A stretch of DNA of 64,000 nt from Pseudomonas viridiflava (GCF_900585905.1 NZ_UTVH01000073.1:1-64000); one strand, 5' to 3'. Positions 26,648 to 36,838 are shown, counted from the first letter of the stretch. The notes: a model not told the origin generated them from the sequence alone. Translations and numbers: made by a program.

Positions 26648-26866
26648 ATGGACCAGGTGACAGTTGTAGATTTTCGCCAGGATGCAGAAGGCCACTGGAT
26701 TGCCGTACTGTCCTGCGGGCACACCCAGCACCTGCGCCATCAGCCGCCGTGGCAGTCGCGCGCCTGGGTAAATGATCCCGAACAACGGCGCGCCAGGACA
26801 GGTCAAAGCTTTCGCTGCGGCTGGTGCGCGCAGACCCCGGATAGCGATAACCTTGGCCCCCGTTGA
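26648..26866 (+). CDS. DUF3565 family protein
   Basis: A 72-residue small protein. The signature CGHTQHLRHQPPW near residue 23-35 and CGWC at the end match DUF3565, probably a metal-binding fold of unknown function. It is divergent from slyD, 88 bases apart, and precedes pta on the same strand. Confidence 0.8.
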   Translation: MDQVTVVDFRQDAEGHWIAVLSCGHTQHLRHQPPWQSRAWVNDPEQRRARTGQSFRCGWCAQTPDSDNLGPR

Positions 26867-26953
26867 GACGCTGCGATTCGACAGCGCCCTGCTTTTCCGG
26901 TCAGTGGCAATTCATGCCGCCACGGCCCTTGCACTGCTCAAACGAGAATCCTC

Positions 26954-29044
26954 ATGCAAACTTTCTTCATAGCGCCCACCGACTTTGGTGTGGGTCTGAC
27001 ATCCATCAGTCTTGGTCTGGTGCGCACCCTTGAGCGTGCCGGGCTGAAAGTGGGATTCTTCAAACCCATCGCGCAGCCGCACCCCGGCGATCTGGGCCCC
27101 GAGCGTTCCACCGAGCTGGTGGCGCGCACCCACGGCCTGCATCCGCCCAAACCGCTGGCGCTGTCTCACGTCGAACGCATGCTGGGCGATGGCCAGCTCG
27201 ATGAGCTACTCGAAGAAATCATCAGCCTTTACCAGCAGGCGGCAGTGGGCAAGGACGTGTTGATCGTCGAAGGCATGGTGCCCACCCGGCACGCCAGTTA
27301 TGCCGCGCGAGTGAACCTGCATCTGGCCAAGAGCCTGGACGCCGATGTGATCCTGGTGTCGGCCCCGGAAAACGACGTGTTGAGCGAGCTGTCCGGCCGC
27401 GTTGAACTGCAGGCGCAGCTGTTTGGTGGCCCCAGAGACCCGAAAGTACTCGGCGTGATCCTCAACAAAGTGCGCAGCGAAGAAAGCATGGAGGCGTTCG
27501 CCAGCCGCCTCAAGGAACACTCGCCGCTGTTGCGCAGCGGTGACTTCCGCCTGCTGGGCTGCATTCCCTACCAGGCCGAGCTCAATGCGCCGCGTACCCG
27601 TGACGTCGCCGAACTGCTCGACGCGCAGGTGATCAACGCGGGGGACTACGAGCAGAGGCGAATGACCAAAATCATCATTTGCGCCCGCACCGTGCTCAAC
27701 ACCGTGCAGTTGCTCAAGCCAGGCGTGCTGGTGGTCACCCCCGGCGATCGCGATGACATCATTCTTGCCGTGAGCCTGGCGGCCATGAACGGCGTGCCGC
27801 TGGCCGGCCTGCTGCTGACCAGCGACACCGTTCCCGATCCGCGCATCCTCGAGCTGTGCCGAGGCGCCCTGCAGGCGGGCCTGCCGGTGTTGTCGGTGAG
27901 CACCGGCTCCTACGACACCGCCACCCGGCTCAATCAGTTGAACAAGGAAATCCCCATCGATGACCGCGAGCGGGCCGAGATCATCACCGATTTTGTCGCC
28001 GGGCATCTCGACGCCGCCTGGCTGCATCTGCGCTGCGGCACGCCGCGAGAGCTGCGCCTGTCGCCTGCGGTCTTCCGTTACCAGCTCATTCAGCGCGCCC
28101 AGGCTGCCAACAAACGCATTGTATTGCCCGAAGGCAGCGACCCGCTGACCATTCAGGCAGCGGCGATCTGTCAGGCTCGCGGCATCGCCCGCTGCGTGTT
28201 GCTGGCCAGGCCCGAAGAGGTCCACGCCATCGCCAGAGCGCAAGGCATTGAGCTGCCGGAAGGTCTGGAAATTCTCGATCCGGACGCCATCCGCGAACGC
28301 TACGTTGCGCCCATGGTTGAACTGCGCAAGAGCAAAAGCCTGAACGCGCCCATGGCCGAACAGCAATTGGAAGACAGCGTGGTGATCGGCACCATGATGC
28401 TAGCGCTCGACGAGGTCGACGGTCTGGTGTCTGGTGTCGTGCATTCCACTGCCAATACCATCCGCCCGGCCCTGCAACTGATCAAGACCGCGCCCGGCTG
28501 TTCGCTGGTGTCCTCGGTATTTTTCATGCTGTTCCCGGAGCAGGTGCTGGTCTATGGCGACTGCATCATGAACCCGCACCCCAGCGCCAGCGAGCTGGCA
28601 GAGATCGCGCTGCAAAGCGCAGGCTCCGCGGTCGCCTTCGGTATCAGCCCACGGGTGGCGATGATCAGCTACTCCAGCGGCAACTCGGCCAGTGGCGAAG
28701 AGGTGGAAAAAGTCCGCGAAGCCACGCAACTGGCGCAGGAGGCACAACGTGACTTGCTGATCGACGGACCGCTGCAGTACGACGCCGCTGCCAACGAAAA
28801 CGTGGCCCGGCAGCTGGCGCCCGACAGCCTGGTGGCCGGCCGCGCCAATGTGTTCGTGTTTCCTGACCTGAACACCGGCAACACCACTTACAAGGCGGTC
28901 CAACGCAGCGCCGATTGCGTCAGTATCGGGCCGATGCTGCAGGGTCTGCGCAAGCCGGTGAATGATTTGCCGCGTGGCGCGCAGGTGGACGACATCGTCT
29001 ATACCATCGCGTTGACGGCTATTCAGGCCGACAACATTGTCTGA
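26954..29044 (+). CDS. Phosphate acetyltransferase, long form
   Basis: A 696-residue Pta that converts acetyl-CoA and phosphate to acetyl phosphate. The N-terminal BioD-like P-loop part (FFIAPTDFGVGLTSISLGLV) covers about residues 1-220, then a DRTGG domain (KPGVLVVTPGDRDDIILAVS), then the catalytic PTA_PTB domain (RIVLPEGSDPLTIQAA, SGVVHSTANTIRPALQ, NPHPSASELAEIALQS). This is the long regulated type. Acetate kinase is usually its partner but is not in the window. Confidence 0.95.
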   Translation: MQTFFIAPTDFGVGLTSISLGLVRTLERAGLKVGFFKPIAQPHPGDLGPERSTELVARTHGLHPPKPLALSHVERMLGDGQLDELLEEIISLYQQAAVGKDVLIVEGMVPTRHASYAARVNLHLAKSLDADVILVSAPENDVLSELSGRVELQAQLFGGPRDPKVLGVILNKVRSEESMEAFASRLKEHSPLLRSGDFRLLGCIPYQAELNAPRTRDVAELLDAQVINAGDYEQRRMTKIIICARTVLNTVQLLKPGVLVVTPGDRDDIILAVSLAAMNGVPLAGLLLTSDTVPDPRILELCRGALQAGLPVLSVSTGSYDTATRLNQLNKEIPIDDRERAEIITDFVAGHLDAAWLHLRCGTPRELRLSPAVFRYQLIQRAQAANKRIVLPEGSDPLTIQAAAICQARGIARCVLLARPEEVHAIARAQGIELPEGLEILDPDAIRERYVAPMVELRKSKSLNAPMAEQQLEDSVVIGTMMLALDEVDGLVSGVVHSTANTIRPALQLIKTAPGCSLVSSVFFMLFPEQVLVYGDCIMNPHPSASELAEIALQSAGSAVAFGISPRVAMISYSSGNSASGEEVEKVREATQLAQEAQRDLLIDGPLQYDAAANENVARQLAPDSLVAGRANVFVFPDLNTGNTTYKAVQRSADCVSIGPMLQGLRKPVNDLPRGAQVDDIVYTIALTAIQADNIV

Positions 29045-29120
29045 AATACTTGGCACCGACACGCCCAGGCTGTTGCCAGCAGGCAGCAGCGCCCGCCTTT
29101 TCCATGGAGCCTGATCCACT

Positions 29121-30023
29121 ATGGATGTTCTACCTGCCCCGCTGCGCGGAGTAATCGCTTCGCTGCTGCTGGCCCTTAATACCGTGCTCTGCTGCACGCC
29201 GCTGTTCATCGTCGCCCTCTTCAAGCTGTGCCTGCCCTTCGCCGCCGCACAGCGCCTGACCGACTGGCTGATGGCGCACATTCACGAAGCCTGGATCAGC
29301 AACAACAAGCTGTGGATGAACGCCATCGGCCACACCCGCTGGCACCTAAGCGGCCTCGCGGGCCTGGACTATCAGCACTCTTATCTGGTGACCAGCAATC
29401 ACCAGAGCTGGGTCGACATCATGGTGCTGCAGTACGTGCTGAACCGACGCATTCGACCGTTGAAGTTTTTCCTCAAGCAGGAGTTGATCTGGGTGCCGGT
29501 GATCGGCCTGGCGTGGTGGGCGCTGGGCTTCCCGTTCATGAAGCGGTATTCCAAGGCCTACCTGGCCAGACACCCGGAAAAGAAAGGCAAGGATCTGGAA
29601 ACCACGCGGCGTACCTGTGCACGTTTTCGCCACAATCCGGTGGGTATTTTCAATTTTGCCGAGGGCACCCGCTTCACTCCGGGCAAACACGCGGCACAGG
29701 CTTCGCCATTTCGCCACTTGCTCAAACCCAAGGCCGGCGGTATTGCTTTCGTGCTGGATGCGATGGGCGAGCAACTGGAGTCGATCATCAACGTCACCCT
29801 TCACTACCCCAACGGCCGGCCTGGGTATTGGGATCTACTGTGCGGCAGGGTCACGGACGTGGTGGTGGACTTCGCGCAAGTCAGCATTCCCGCGCATTTC
29901 ATCGGCAAGAACTACGATCAGGACGCCGAATACCGCCTGGAATTTCAGCAATGGATCAATGCGCTGTGGGAAGAGAAGGATCAACTGCTGAACAGGTTGC
30001 AGACGCAGTACCCTACTCGCTGA
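29121..30023 (+). CDS. 1-acylglycerol-3-phosphate acyltransferase-like (YihG type)
   Basis: A 300-residue PlsC-domain acyltransferase with one or two N-terminal membrane helices (VIASLLLALNTVLCCTPLFI). Motif I is NHQSWVD, and the substrate motif is FNFAEGTR. Length and tail resemble YihG/YhbX-type lysophospholipid acyltransferases. It starts 77 bases after pta and ends in a convergent gap with the OmpA gene. The exact acyl acceptor is not known. Confidence 0.88.
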   Translation: MDVLPAPLRGVIASLLLALNTVLCCTPLFIVALFKLCLPFAAAQRLTDWLMAHIHEAWISNNKLWMNAIGHTRWHLSGLAGLDYQHSYLVTSNHQSWVDIMVLQYVLNRRIRPLKFFLKQELIWVPVIGLAWWALGFPFMKRYSKAYLARHPEKKGKDLETTRRTCARFRHNPVGIFNFAEGTRFTPGKHAAQASPFRHLLKPKAGGIAFVLDAMGEQLESIINVTLHYPNGRPGYWDLLCGRVTDVVVDFAQVSIPAHFIGKNYDQDAEYRLEFQQWINALWEEKDQLLNRLQTQYPTR

Positions 30024-30074
30024 AACATGATGTGCGGGACTGACGATCATCGCCCTCCCGCACGTCAACTCAGC

Positions 30075-30779
30075 TTATTGCTGATACTGCTCGTACTGCT
30101 GGCCAGGAATCGGCTTGAGATTGACCTCGACGCGACGGTTCTGCGCGCGGCCATTGACGTCGGCGTTGCTCGCAATCGGCTGGTCGGGACCTGCGCCACG
30201 AACCGACAGGTGCGAGGCGTCGACCCCTTGCGAAGTCAGGTAAGTGGCCACGCTCTGGGCGCGCTGCAGTGACAGGTCCATGTTGTGCTGACGCCCGCCC
30301 GTGCTGTCGGTGTAGCCGACGATTTCAATGTTGTTCTGATTGAACTGCTTGAGCGAACCGGCAAGGTTGTTCAGCGGCGAGTAGAAGCTGCTGGCGATGG
30401 CCGAAGAATCAGTTGCGAAGGTGATGTTGCCCGGCATGATCAGCTTGATCTGGTCGCCCTGGCGCTGCACTTCAACCCCGGTATTGGCCATGCTTGCGCG
30501 CAGGGCTGCTTCCTGTTTGTCGGCATAGTAGCCGTAACCTGCAGACGCCGCGCCCACTACTGCCGCACCGATCAAGGCACCCTTGCCGCGGCTGTTGTGG
30601 TCGATGGCCGCACCGGCAAGCGCACCTGCCAGGGCACCGATGCCGCCATATTTGGCAGTCTTGCTCACGCCACCGGCACTTTGTGCCTGGCCCTGATTGT
30701 CATACGGATTGGGCGACGCACAGCCAGAAAGCAAGGCCATGGCAGTGGCGGCAATGATCAAACGACGTGAGGTCAACAT
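30075..30779 (-). CDS. OmpA-family lipoprotein with glycine-zipper
   Basis: A 234-residue outer-membrane lipoprotein. The lipobox LLSGC gives Cys20. A glycine-zipper stretch follows (GGIGALAGALAGAAIDHN, GAAVVGAASAGYGYY), then a C-terminal OmpA domain with the peptidoglycan-binding NNIEIVGYTDSTGG and LSLQRAQSVATYLTSQGVD. It would link the outer membrane to peptidoglycan. The ATG at 30779 gives a clean signal; the frame to 30809 is not needed. A hairpin (30032-30063) lies between it and the acyltransferase. Confidence 0.92.
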   Translation of the reverse strand: MLTSRRLIIAATAMALLSGCASPNPYDNQGQAQSAGGVSKTAKYGGIGALAGALAGAAIDHNSRGKGALIGAAVVGAASAGYGYYADKQEAALRASMANTGVEVQRQGDQIKLIMPGNITFATDSSAIASSFYSPLNNLAGSLKQFNQNNIEIVGYTDSTGGRQHNMDLSLQRAQSVATYLTSQGVDASHLSVRGAGPDQPIASNADVNGRAQNRRVEVNLKPIPGQQYEQYQQ

Positions 30780-31310
30780 GGAGAAACTCCTGATTTCTAA
30801 GAACAGCAAGCGCAGAGACTTGTTGGCGGATTAGAGCACGCCCAGCAGGCAAAATTCCTAAACGCCGACTGAACAGCGCGGGCTGCTGCGGGCAACCGCC
30901 CGCCGGCCGGGCCGTATTTGCCTAACGATAGCGGATGGAGATCCAGGCGCAACGGCCGCTACAGACTTAATAAATTGCCCTCATGTGATTCTCGAGGTGT
31001 GTTAAATCGCCAGGCACCTGCTTGATCTGGAAATATTTAGTTTTTGATATCTCCCGCCTGTGCGACGTAACGCCTTGTTAATTCGAAAAAATCCGGATTT
31101 TTCCGATCGCCAGCCAACGACGCCCCCCCCTGCTCTTTTCAAAGCACATGATAGATAATATCACAAAGCTATCACGTAACCGTTCACGGACAGGGAACTC
31201 CACGCAACAGGCGCCGAGAGGCGGACATACCATGGCCAGGAATTGACCGTCATTCCGGCTACAACTCGACGTCGTGCAAGGCAGCATAACGGCACTTACA
31301 GGTCAGTGGC
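30780..31310. other. Gene-free 531-base region
   Basis: No gene was recognised. An AT-rich stretch from about 30960 to 31110 contains the perfect palindrome AAAAATCCGGATTTTT (31087-31102) and probable promoters for the HD-GYP gene and the OmpA lipoprotein. The short minus frame at 31078-31287 has no supporting signals. Confidence 0.6.
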
Positions 31311-32522
31311 ATGCTGAAGAAAATTCCGGTTACCGAACTACTGTTGGGCATGCATATTCACGAATACTGCCGACCGCGAATCAATGAGCCCGTGTGGGCC
31401 AGTGACGTCGAGGTCATGCTTGATACCCCCGAACTGCTGGACAGAGTTCAGCAATCGAACGTTACCGAAGTGTGGATCGACACCCGCCTCGGCCTGAGCC
31501 CGCTAGCTGGCAGCGTGCCCACGTCAGTGAGAAGCGCAGAAGACGTGTCTCCTTCGAGCATGGCCAGGGAAGTGCTGCGGGCGAAGCTGATCTGCGGGCG
31601 CGCCAAGGAGGCGGTGGTGACCATGTTCAGCCAGGCCAGAATGGGCCGTGCGATGAATGTCGAGGACGTCGAATTGCTGGTGGAGGAGATTTCCAACTCG
31701 ATTCTGCGCCATCCTCACGCCTTGATCAGCCTGTCACGCCTGAAGACATCGGATGAGTACACCTACATGCACTCCGTGGCCGTGTGCGCACTGATGGTGG
31801 CACTGGCCCGGCGCATGAACATGAGCGAAGAGCAGGTGCGCGAGGCAGGCGTCGCCGGGCTGATGCACGACGTCGGCAAGATGATGATTGCGCCGGAAAT
31901 CCTCAACAAGCCGGGCCGGCTGACCCGCGAAGAGTACACCGTGATGAAGAATCACCCGGTAGCAGGCCTGAAAATTCTTCAGGACAGCAACCAGGTCAAC
32001 AACGCGGTGCTGGACGTCTGCCTGCATCATCACGAAAAAATCGATGGCTCAGGCTACCCTCATTCGCTGGTCGGCGACCAGATCAGCCTGTTTGCGCGCA
32101 TGGGGGCGGTGTGTGATGTGTACGATGCGATCACTTCGGACCGCCCCTACAAAAAGGGCTGGAGTGCTGCCACGTCGATTCGGGAAATGGCCAGCTGGAA
32201 AGGCCATTTCGACGAGAAAATCTTTCAGACCTTCGTCAAGACGCTCGGCATCTATCCGGTCGGCACCCTGGTCAGCCTGAGCAGTGACAGGCTCGGTGTA
32301 GTGGTCGAGCAAAGCGAGCAGTCGTTGCTGACGCCACGGGTCAGGGTGTTCATGTCGACCCGCACTCGGCGTCCGCTGACGCCCGAGGTGATCAGCCTGG
32401 ACTGCCAGCTCGCGCCGGACAGCATCGTCAAAATCGAAGCGCCTGAAGACTGGGGGCTCGATGATGTCGATCATCTGTGGCTGGAAGGCTCTGCCGACCC
32501 TGACGGCAAAGCATGCGATTAA
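31311..32522 (+). CDS. HD-GYP-domain c-di-GMP phosphodiesterase
   Basis: A 403-residue protein: N-terminal DUF3391 (residues 1 to about 130), then a catalytic HD-GYP domain. Visible metal ligands and signature are H154, HDVGK (186-190) and HHHEKIDGSGYP (239-250), so hydrolysis of c-di-GMP is probable. A C-terminal ~100-residue extension follows. The stop codon overlaps that of the convergent LuxR gene. No Rec or PAS sensor is present. Confidence 0.92.
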   Translation: MLKKIPVTELLLGMHIHEYCRPRINEPVWASDVEVMLDTPELLDRVQQSNVTEVWIDTRLGLSPLAGSVPTSVRSAEDVSPSSMAREVLRAKLICGRAKEAVVTMFSQARMGRAMNVEDVELLVEEISNSILRHPHALISLSRLKTSDEYTYMHSVAVCALMVALARRMNMSEEQVREAGVAGLMHDVGKMMIAPEILNKPGRLTREEYTVMKNHPVAGLKILQDSNQVNNAVLDVCLHHHEKIDGSGYPHSLVGDQISLFARMGAVCDVYDAITSDRPYKKGWSAATSIREMASWKGHFDEKIFQTFVKTLGIYPVGTLVSLSSDRLGVVVEQSEQSLLTPRVRVFMSTRTRRPLTPEVISLDCQLAPDSIVKIEAPEDWGLDDVDHLWLEGSADPDGKACD

Positions 32523-35260
32523 CCGAGCAGGCCGAGTTCCTGGGCACGCGCAACGGCCTGGGTACGGCGCTCGACACCCAGCTTGCCGTTGATGTGGCTG
32601 GCGTGGGTTTTGACCGTGTGCAGCGAGATGAACAACTGCTCGCTGATTTCCTGATTCGAGCAGCCTTGGGCAATCAGGTGCAGCACACTTAACTCCCGCG
32701 CACTCAGGGTGTCACTGACCGACAGCGGCTCCAGACCTTCCCGGGCCTGGAGACAGGGTGCCAGCGGCAGTTTCGCCAGCAACGCATCGCGCACCGGGCA
32801 AGGGGTAACCCCGGCGAGTTGCTCGCGCAGCCAGCCGGGATGACGCTCGATGATCTCGTGAAAGGGTAGCAGCGCGCCCCCCATGGCCGCGCGCAGTGCC
32901 GGGTCGAGCAATTTCCGTGCAGCCGCCTCATCGCCCGTGCCCAGCTTGAGGAGCAGGAGCTGGGCCAGCGCGCCGAGGCTGACCAGATGAGCGTCAACCT
33001 GCTGCGCGCAGCTGTGCAGCGCCTGCAACCGCTCGGCACTGGCGTGCACCTGGTGCTGCACACGCTCAAGAGCGGCACAGTGCAACTGAACATAGTGCGG
33101 CAACTGCGGATGGCACTCAGGTGACGCCGCTGGCTGATCGCCGCTGTAGGTCTGAGTCAGGCGCAACAGCCAGGCTTCAGCCAGATCGATACGCCCCTGC
33201 GCCAGCCATAGCTCGCATTTCACCAGGGTGATCATCGCCAGGTAATAGATCGAAGGCACGTCCCAGATATGCATCAGCCGCTCTGCCTCGGCCAGCTCGG
33301 CGAACGCTTCGGCAAACCGCCCTTGGCGGCCTTCAAGGCCCGCAATGACGCAATAGCCGATCAGCACGCTGATGTCGCGACAGGCGCGAGCTTCGCTCAG
33401 ACCGGCAAGCAGCTGCGCGCGACCTTGCACGGCGTCCATGCGTAACGTCAACAGGTAGCCTTCGTACAGCGTGAGGCGCGCGCGAACGGCATACAGGCGC
33501 TGTGCGGACAAACCCTTCAGGCGTTGCAAGCCGTGCCGCACCTCATTGAGTGCCCGCAGCACCTCGCCACGTGCCTGCAGCACGCGGGCGCGATCATAAT
33601 GGGCGAGCGCCTCGAACAACGGGTTGGCAACCCGCTGGGCCAGCTCAAGGGCTTCTCGATTCAACGCACGGGCGCGCCACATGTCACCTTCAGCCACCGC
33701 CAGGTTGGCCAGGGTCGACAGGCACATCAGGCGCTGGCCATAGCGTTTCTGCGGCAGAGCGAGCAACGCTTCACTGCAACAGGCGCGGGCCTTTGCGCTG
33801 TCACCGCGGCCGCGAGCGATGATGCCGCTCAGCGCCAGCCACTGGGCAAGCATCGAGTCCTGAGCGGTGGCCGACGGCGCGGGCAGAAACCGGCACAGAT
33901 GACTGGCCAGCTCCTCGGCCGCATCAAGCTGGCAGGCCATACCCAGGGCCCAGGCGTAAAGCACGATCAATCGCGGGGTGCTGATCAGCAGGCTGTCGGG
34001 TAAATCCATCTTCCAGCGCAGCAGCATGCCGATGTTCTGCTCGGCCAGCAGTTGTTCTTCGGACAGGTTCTGCACCAGATTGGCAGCGACATCCAGGTGC
34101 CCGGCACGCAGCGCCTGCTCGACGGCCTCATCCAGCAGGCCCTGAGCGCTGAACCAGCGACAGGCATTGAGGTGCAGGCGATTCTGCGCCAGGCCGGGCT
34201 GCGCTCTGGCGCGCAGGAGGTCGGACAACAGATGGTGGTAACGAAACCAGCGGCCGTTTTCGTCAAGTGGCACCAGAAACACCTGATGCGACTGCAGGTA
34301 ACGCAGCATCTGCGCGCTGTCGTGAGTGTCGCGCACCGCGTTGCACAATTCGCTGCAGAAGCGCTCGAGGCAGGCAGTGTCGTAGAGAAAAGCCTGCACC
34401 TCGGCAGGCAGGCAATCAATGACTTCTTCCAGCAGATAATCGCGAATCAGTCCCTCACCGCCATGCAGAGTCTGCGGCAGTGGCGTTTCAGCCCCCGCTT
34501 CACAGACCGCCAGCAGCCAGAAGCGCAGCCCCGCCACCCAGCCTTCGCTGCGTCTGATCAGGGTGTGCAGGGTGTCATGATCCAGTGAACTGCAGTGCCC
34601 ATCCAGCACCGCCAGGGATTCGCCGTCAGTCAGGCGCAGGTCATGCTCGTTGAGTTCCTGCAAGTGACGAGAAAGGCGCAGCCGCGCCAGGTGCCAGTCA
34701 GGCCGCTGCCGACTGGTGACCAGCAGCACCAGCCCGGCAGGCAGATGATTGAGCAAAAATTGCAGACAGCGATCGAGGACCGGCCCCTGAGCCAGGTGAT
34801 AATCGTCCAGCACCAGCAACAGCGGCTGGCCGGGCAAGAGGTGGGTCGACAGCTCTTCGAGCAGATCGTCCAGCCATTGTTCGAAGGCAAAAGGCTGGTG
34901 ACGCTGCCGCATCTTCAGCAGACTCAGCGCCTGGCTGCCCAAGGGCGGGAAAAATTGCTGCAACGCCGCCAGCAGACGTTCGAGGAAGCGCCCCGGATCG
35001 CTGTCACGCTGGCCCAGCCCGAGCCAGACGCTTTGCCATTGCCCGGGCAGGCTCTGGCAGAACTCCACGGCCAAGGAGCTTTTGCCAAAGCCGGCCGGGG
35101 CACTGACCAACAACAGCCGCCCGCCCAGCCCTTCTGCCAGCCTGGCGCACAAACGGTCACGCAAGACATAACCTTGAGGCAATGGCGGCCGGAAGAATCG
35201 GCCTTCCAGCGCAGGCACCGCGCGTTCGGCAAGTCCCGGCAAACGTGACAGGTCAGTCAT
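32519..35260 (-). CDS. MalT-type LuxR ATPase regulator
   Basis: A 913-residue STAND-type activator. The Walker A is APAGFGKSS (about residue 54), followed by a kinase-2-like LLVLDDYHLA, TPR-like helical repeats in the middle, and a C-terminal LuxR HTH (LSARELSVLHLIAQGCSNQE, LHTVKTHASHINGKL). Such regulators respond to a small inducer. Just upstream are the DUF1329/DUF1302 genes and an acyl-CoA ligase, making them probable targets, as in related Pseudomonas clusters. It ends stop-on-stop with the HD-GYP gene. Confidence 0.92.
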   Translation of the reverse strand: MTDLSRLPGLAERAVPALEGRFFRPPLPQGYVLRDRLCARLAEGLGGRLLLVSAPAGFGKSSLAVEFCQSLPGQWQSVWLGLGQRDSDPGRFLERLLAALQQFFPPLGSQALSLLKMRQRHQPFAFEQWLDDLLEELSTHLLPGQPLLLVLDDYHLAQGPVLDRCLQFLLNHLPAGLVLLVTSRQRPDWHLARLRLSRHLQELNEHDLRLTDGESLAVLDGHCSSLDHDTLHTLIRRSEGWVAGLRFWLLAVCEAGAETPLPQTLHGGEGLIRDYLLEEVIDCLPAEVQAFLYDTACLERFCSELCNAVRDTHDSAQMLRYLQSHQVFLVPLDENGRWFRYHHLLSDLLRARAQPGLAQNRLHLNACRWFSAQGLLDEAVEQALRAGHLDVAANLVQNLSEEQLLAEQNIGMLLRWKMDLPDSLLISTPRLIVLYAWALGMACQLDAAEELASHLCRFLPAPSATAQDSMLAQWLALSGIIARGRGDSAKARACCSEALLALPQKRYGQRLMCLSTLANLAVAEGDMWRARALNREALELAQRVANPLFEALAHYDRARVLQARGEVLRALNEVRHGLQRLKGLSAQRLYAVRARLTLYEGYLLTLRMDAVQGRAQLLAGLSEARACRDISVLIGYCVIAGLEGRQGRFAEAFAELAEAERLMHIWDVPSIYYLAMITLVKCELWLAQGRIDLAEAWLLRLTQTYSGDQPAASPECHPQLPHYVQLHCAALERVQHQVHASAERLQALHSCAQQVDAHLVSLGALAQLLLLKLGTGDEAAARKLLDPALRAAMGGALLPFHEIIERHPGWLREQLAGVTPCPVRDALLAKLPLAPCLQAREGLEPLSVSDTLSARELSVLHLIAQGCSNQEISEQLFISLHTVKTHASHINGKLGVERRTQAVARAQELGLLG

Positions 35261-35397
35261 GTCCGACTCTGGTCATGGGTATCCAATCAACTGGGCGAGT
35301 GCTCAGCAGACTAGTCGCTAACACAGACCTTTTGAAGGCGAACCCGGAAAAGACTGTAACAATTCTCCTTTGATCAGCGACCCGAATGTGCAGCCAT

Positions 35398-35422
35398 AAA
35401 AAAGCCCCGGTGAAGGGGCTTT
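35398..35422 (-). terminator. Rho-independent terminator after the DUF1329 gene
   Basis: On the minus strand AAAGCCCC pairs with GGGGCTTT around six bases, followed by a T run. It ends the DUF1302-DUF1329 transcript before the LuxR gene, so the regulator has its own promoter. Confidence 0.88.
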
Positions 35423-35446
35423 CCGTCTATCTGTTAACGCCCACAG

Positions 35447-36817
35447 TCAGCGCACGCCCTCCTGACGCAATGCGTTGGGCGAGAACTCACTGGTGCTTGC
35501 AGTGAAACCGAACTCGTAGGCGCGTTTCTCTTCGTTCTTCATGCCTAGCGCCAGGTAACGGCCGGACTGGAGGTCATAGATTGTTTCCAGGGCATACCAC
35601 GGTACTTGCTTGTCGTAGTAATTCTCGGCGTGGGCTTCTGCCACGCGCCACAATTGACCGCGACCGTCATAGTGATCGATCACCGCCGCCTGCCAGGTAT
35701 CTTCGTCGATGAAGAAGTCACGTTTGGCGTAAATGTGGCGCTGACCTTCTTTCAGCGTTGCGGTGATGTGCCAGACACGGCGCAACTCGTAGCGGGCCAG
35801 ATCCTGATTGATATGCCCGGCCTTGATGATGTCGGCGTACTTCAGCTTAGGGTCATCCAGTTTGTGGCTGTTGGCGGCGATGTACATTTCCTGTTTGCCG
35901 ACCAGCGTCCAGTCGTAACGGTCAGGAGCGCCGTTGAACATGTCCAGGTTATCCGACGTGCGCAGGCCGTCGGCGGCAGTGCCCGGGCCGTCATAAGACA
36001 CCTGTGGCGCACGACGCACACGACGTTGACCGGCGTTGTAGACCCACGCCATGCGCGGTTCCTTCACCTGATCGAGGGTTTCGTGAACCAGCAGCACGCC
36101 CCCGGCCAGACGCGCTGGCGCAGTCACTTCCTGCTTGAAGTAGAACAGCACGTTGCCGGGATTCTTGGGATCGAAGTCCTTCATCTTGTCGCGGAACACG
36201 AACTGATCGCTGAAGTACACCAGGCTGTAGGAACCATTGGGCTGTGGGGTCGCCTGGGTAACCAGCCGCTTCACGCTGCCGCCGCGATAGCGGGCAATGT
36301 GGTTCCACACCACTTCGGTGGCATTCTGCGGAATCGGAAACGGCACGGCAGTGTCGAAGTTTTCCAGGCCGTTGCCGCCGCCCATCAGCTTGGTGGTGGT
36401 GGCATTCTTGCGAATAGCGGCAGCCACGTCATCCGGCACAGCGGCGCCACGATGCGATGGATAGACCGGCATCTTGAAGCTGTCCGGGTAGCGCTTGAAC
36501 ATGGCGTACTGGCCCGGTGCGAGGTTGGCCTTGTACTGATCCACGTTGGCTGCGGTGATGATGAACAGCGGCTTTTCGCTGGCATACGGGTCAGCCAGGA
36601 AGCCCTTGGCATCCACGGCGCCAGCGTTTTTCGGCATCGGACTCCAGGCAGGAATCGTATTTTTGGCGTTGCCCGCCTTCTCGCCCCCCATGGGCGTCAG
36701 TGTCATGCCCAGCTTTGCCGCTTCTGACTCGGCAACAGCGGCCATCACGCCCGTCGCCAGCAGCGACAACCCCAATACACCGACCTGCAACAGACTTTTT
36801 GTTATTTTCATATTCAT
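35447..36817 (-). CDS. DUF1329 exported protein
   Basis: A 456-residue exported protein. The signal peptide is VGVLGLSLLATGVMA. The mature part has the family features WSPMPKN, YDWTLVGKQEMYIAANSHKL, YELRRVWHITATLKEGQRHI and FFIDEDTWQAAVIDHYDGRG. DUF1329 folds like LolA/OmpA-lipid carriers and nearly always pairs with DUF1302. It starts only 21 bases after the DUF1302 stop, so the two share an operon. A role in moving a hydrophobic substrate through the periplasm is inferred. Confidence 0.92.
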   Translation of the reverse strand: MNMKITKSLLQVGVLGLSLLATGVMAAVAESEAAKLGMTLTPMGGEKAGNAKNTIPAWSPMPKNAGAVDAKGFLADPYASEKPLFIITAANVDQYKANLAPGQYAMFKRYPDSFKMPVYPSHRGAAVPDDVAAAIRKNATTTKLMGGGNGLENFDTAVPFPIPQNATEVVWNHIARYRGGSVKRLVTQATPQPNGSYSLVYFSDQFVFRDKMKDFDPKNPGNVLFYFKQEVTAPARLAGGVLLVHETLDQVKEPRMAWVYNAGQRRVRRAPQVSYDGPGTAADGLRTSDNLDMFNGAPDRYDWTLVGKQEMYIAANSHKLDDPKLKYADIIKAGHINQDLARYELRRVWHITATLKEGQRHIYAKRDFFIDEDTWQAAVIDHYDGRGQLWRVAEAHAENYYDKQVPWYALETIYDLQSGRYLALGMKNEEKRAYEFGFTASTSEFSPNALRQEGVR

Positions 36818-36838
36818 GGGCGTCCTGAAAAACCGTAC

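Noticed and set aside
30032..30063. GTGCGGGA/TCCCGCAC hairpin as a terminator
   Set aside because: No T run on either strand and a long loop; it is only a possible attenuating structure between convergent genes.
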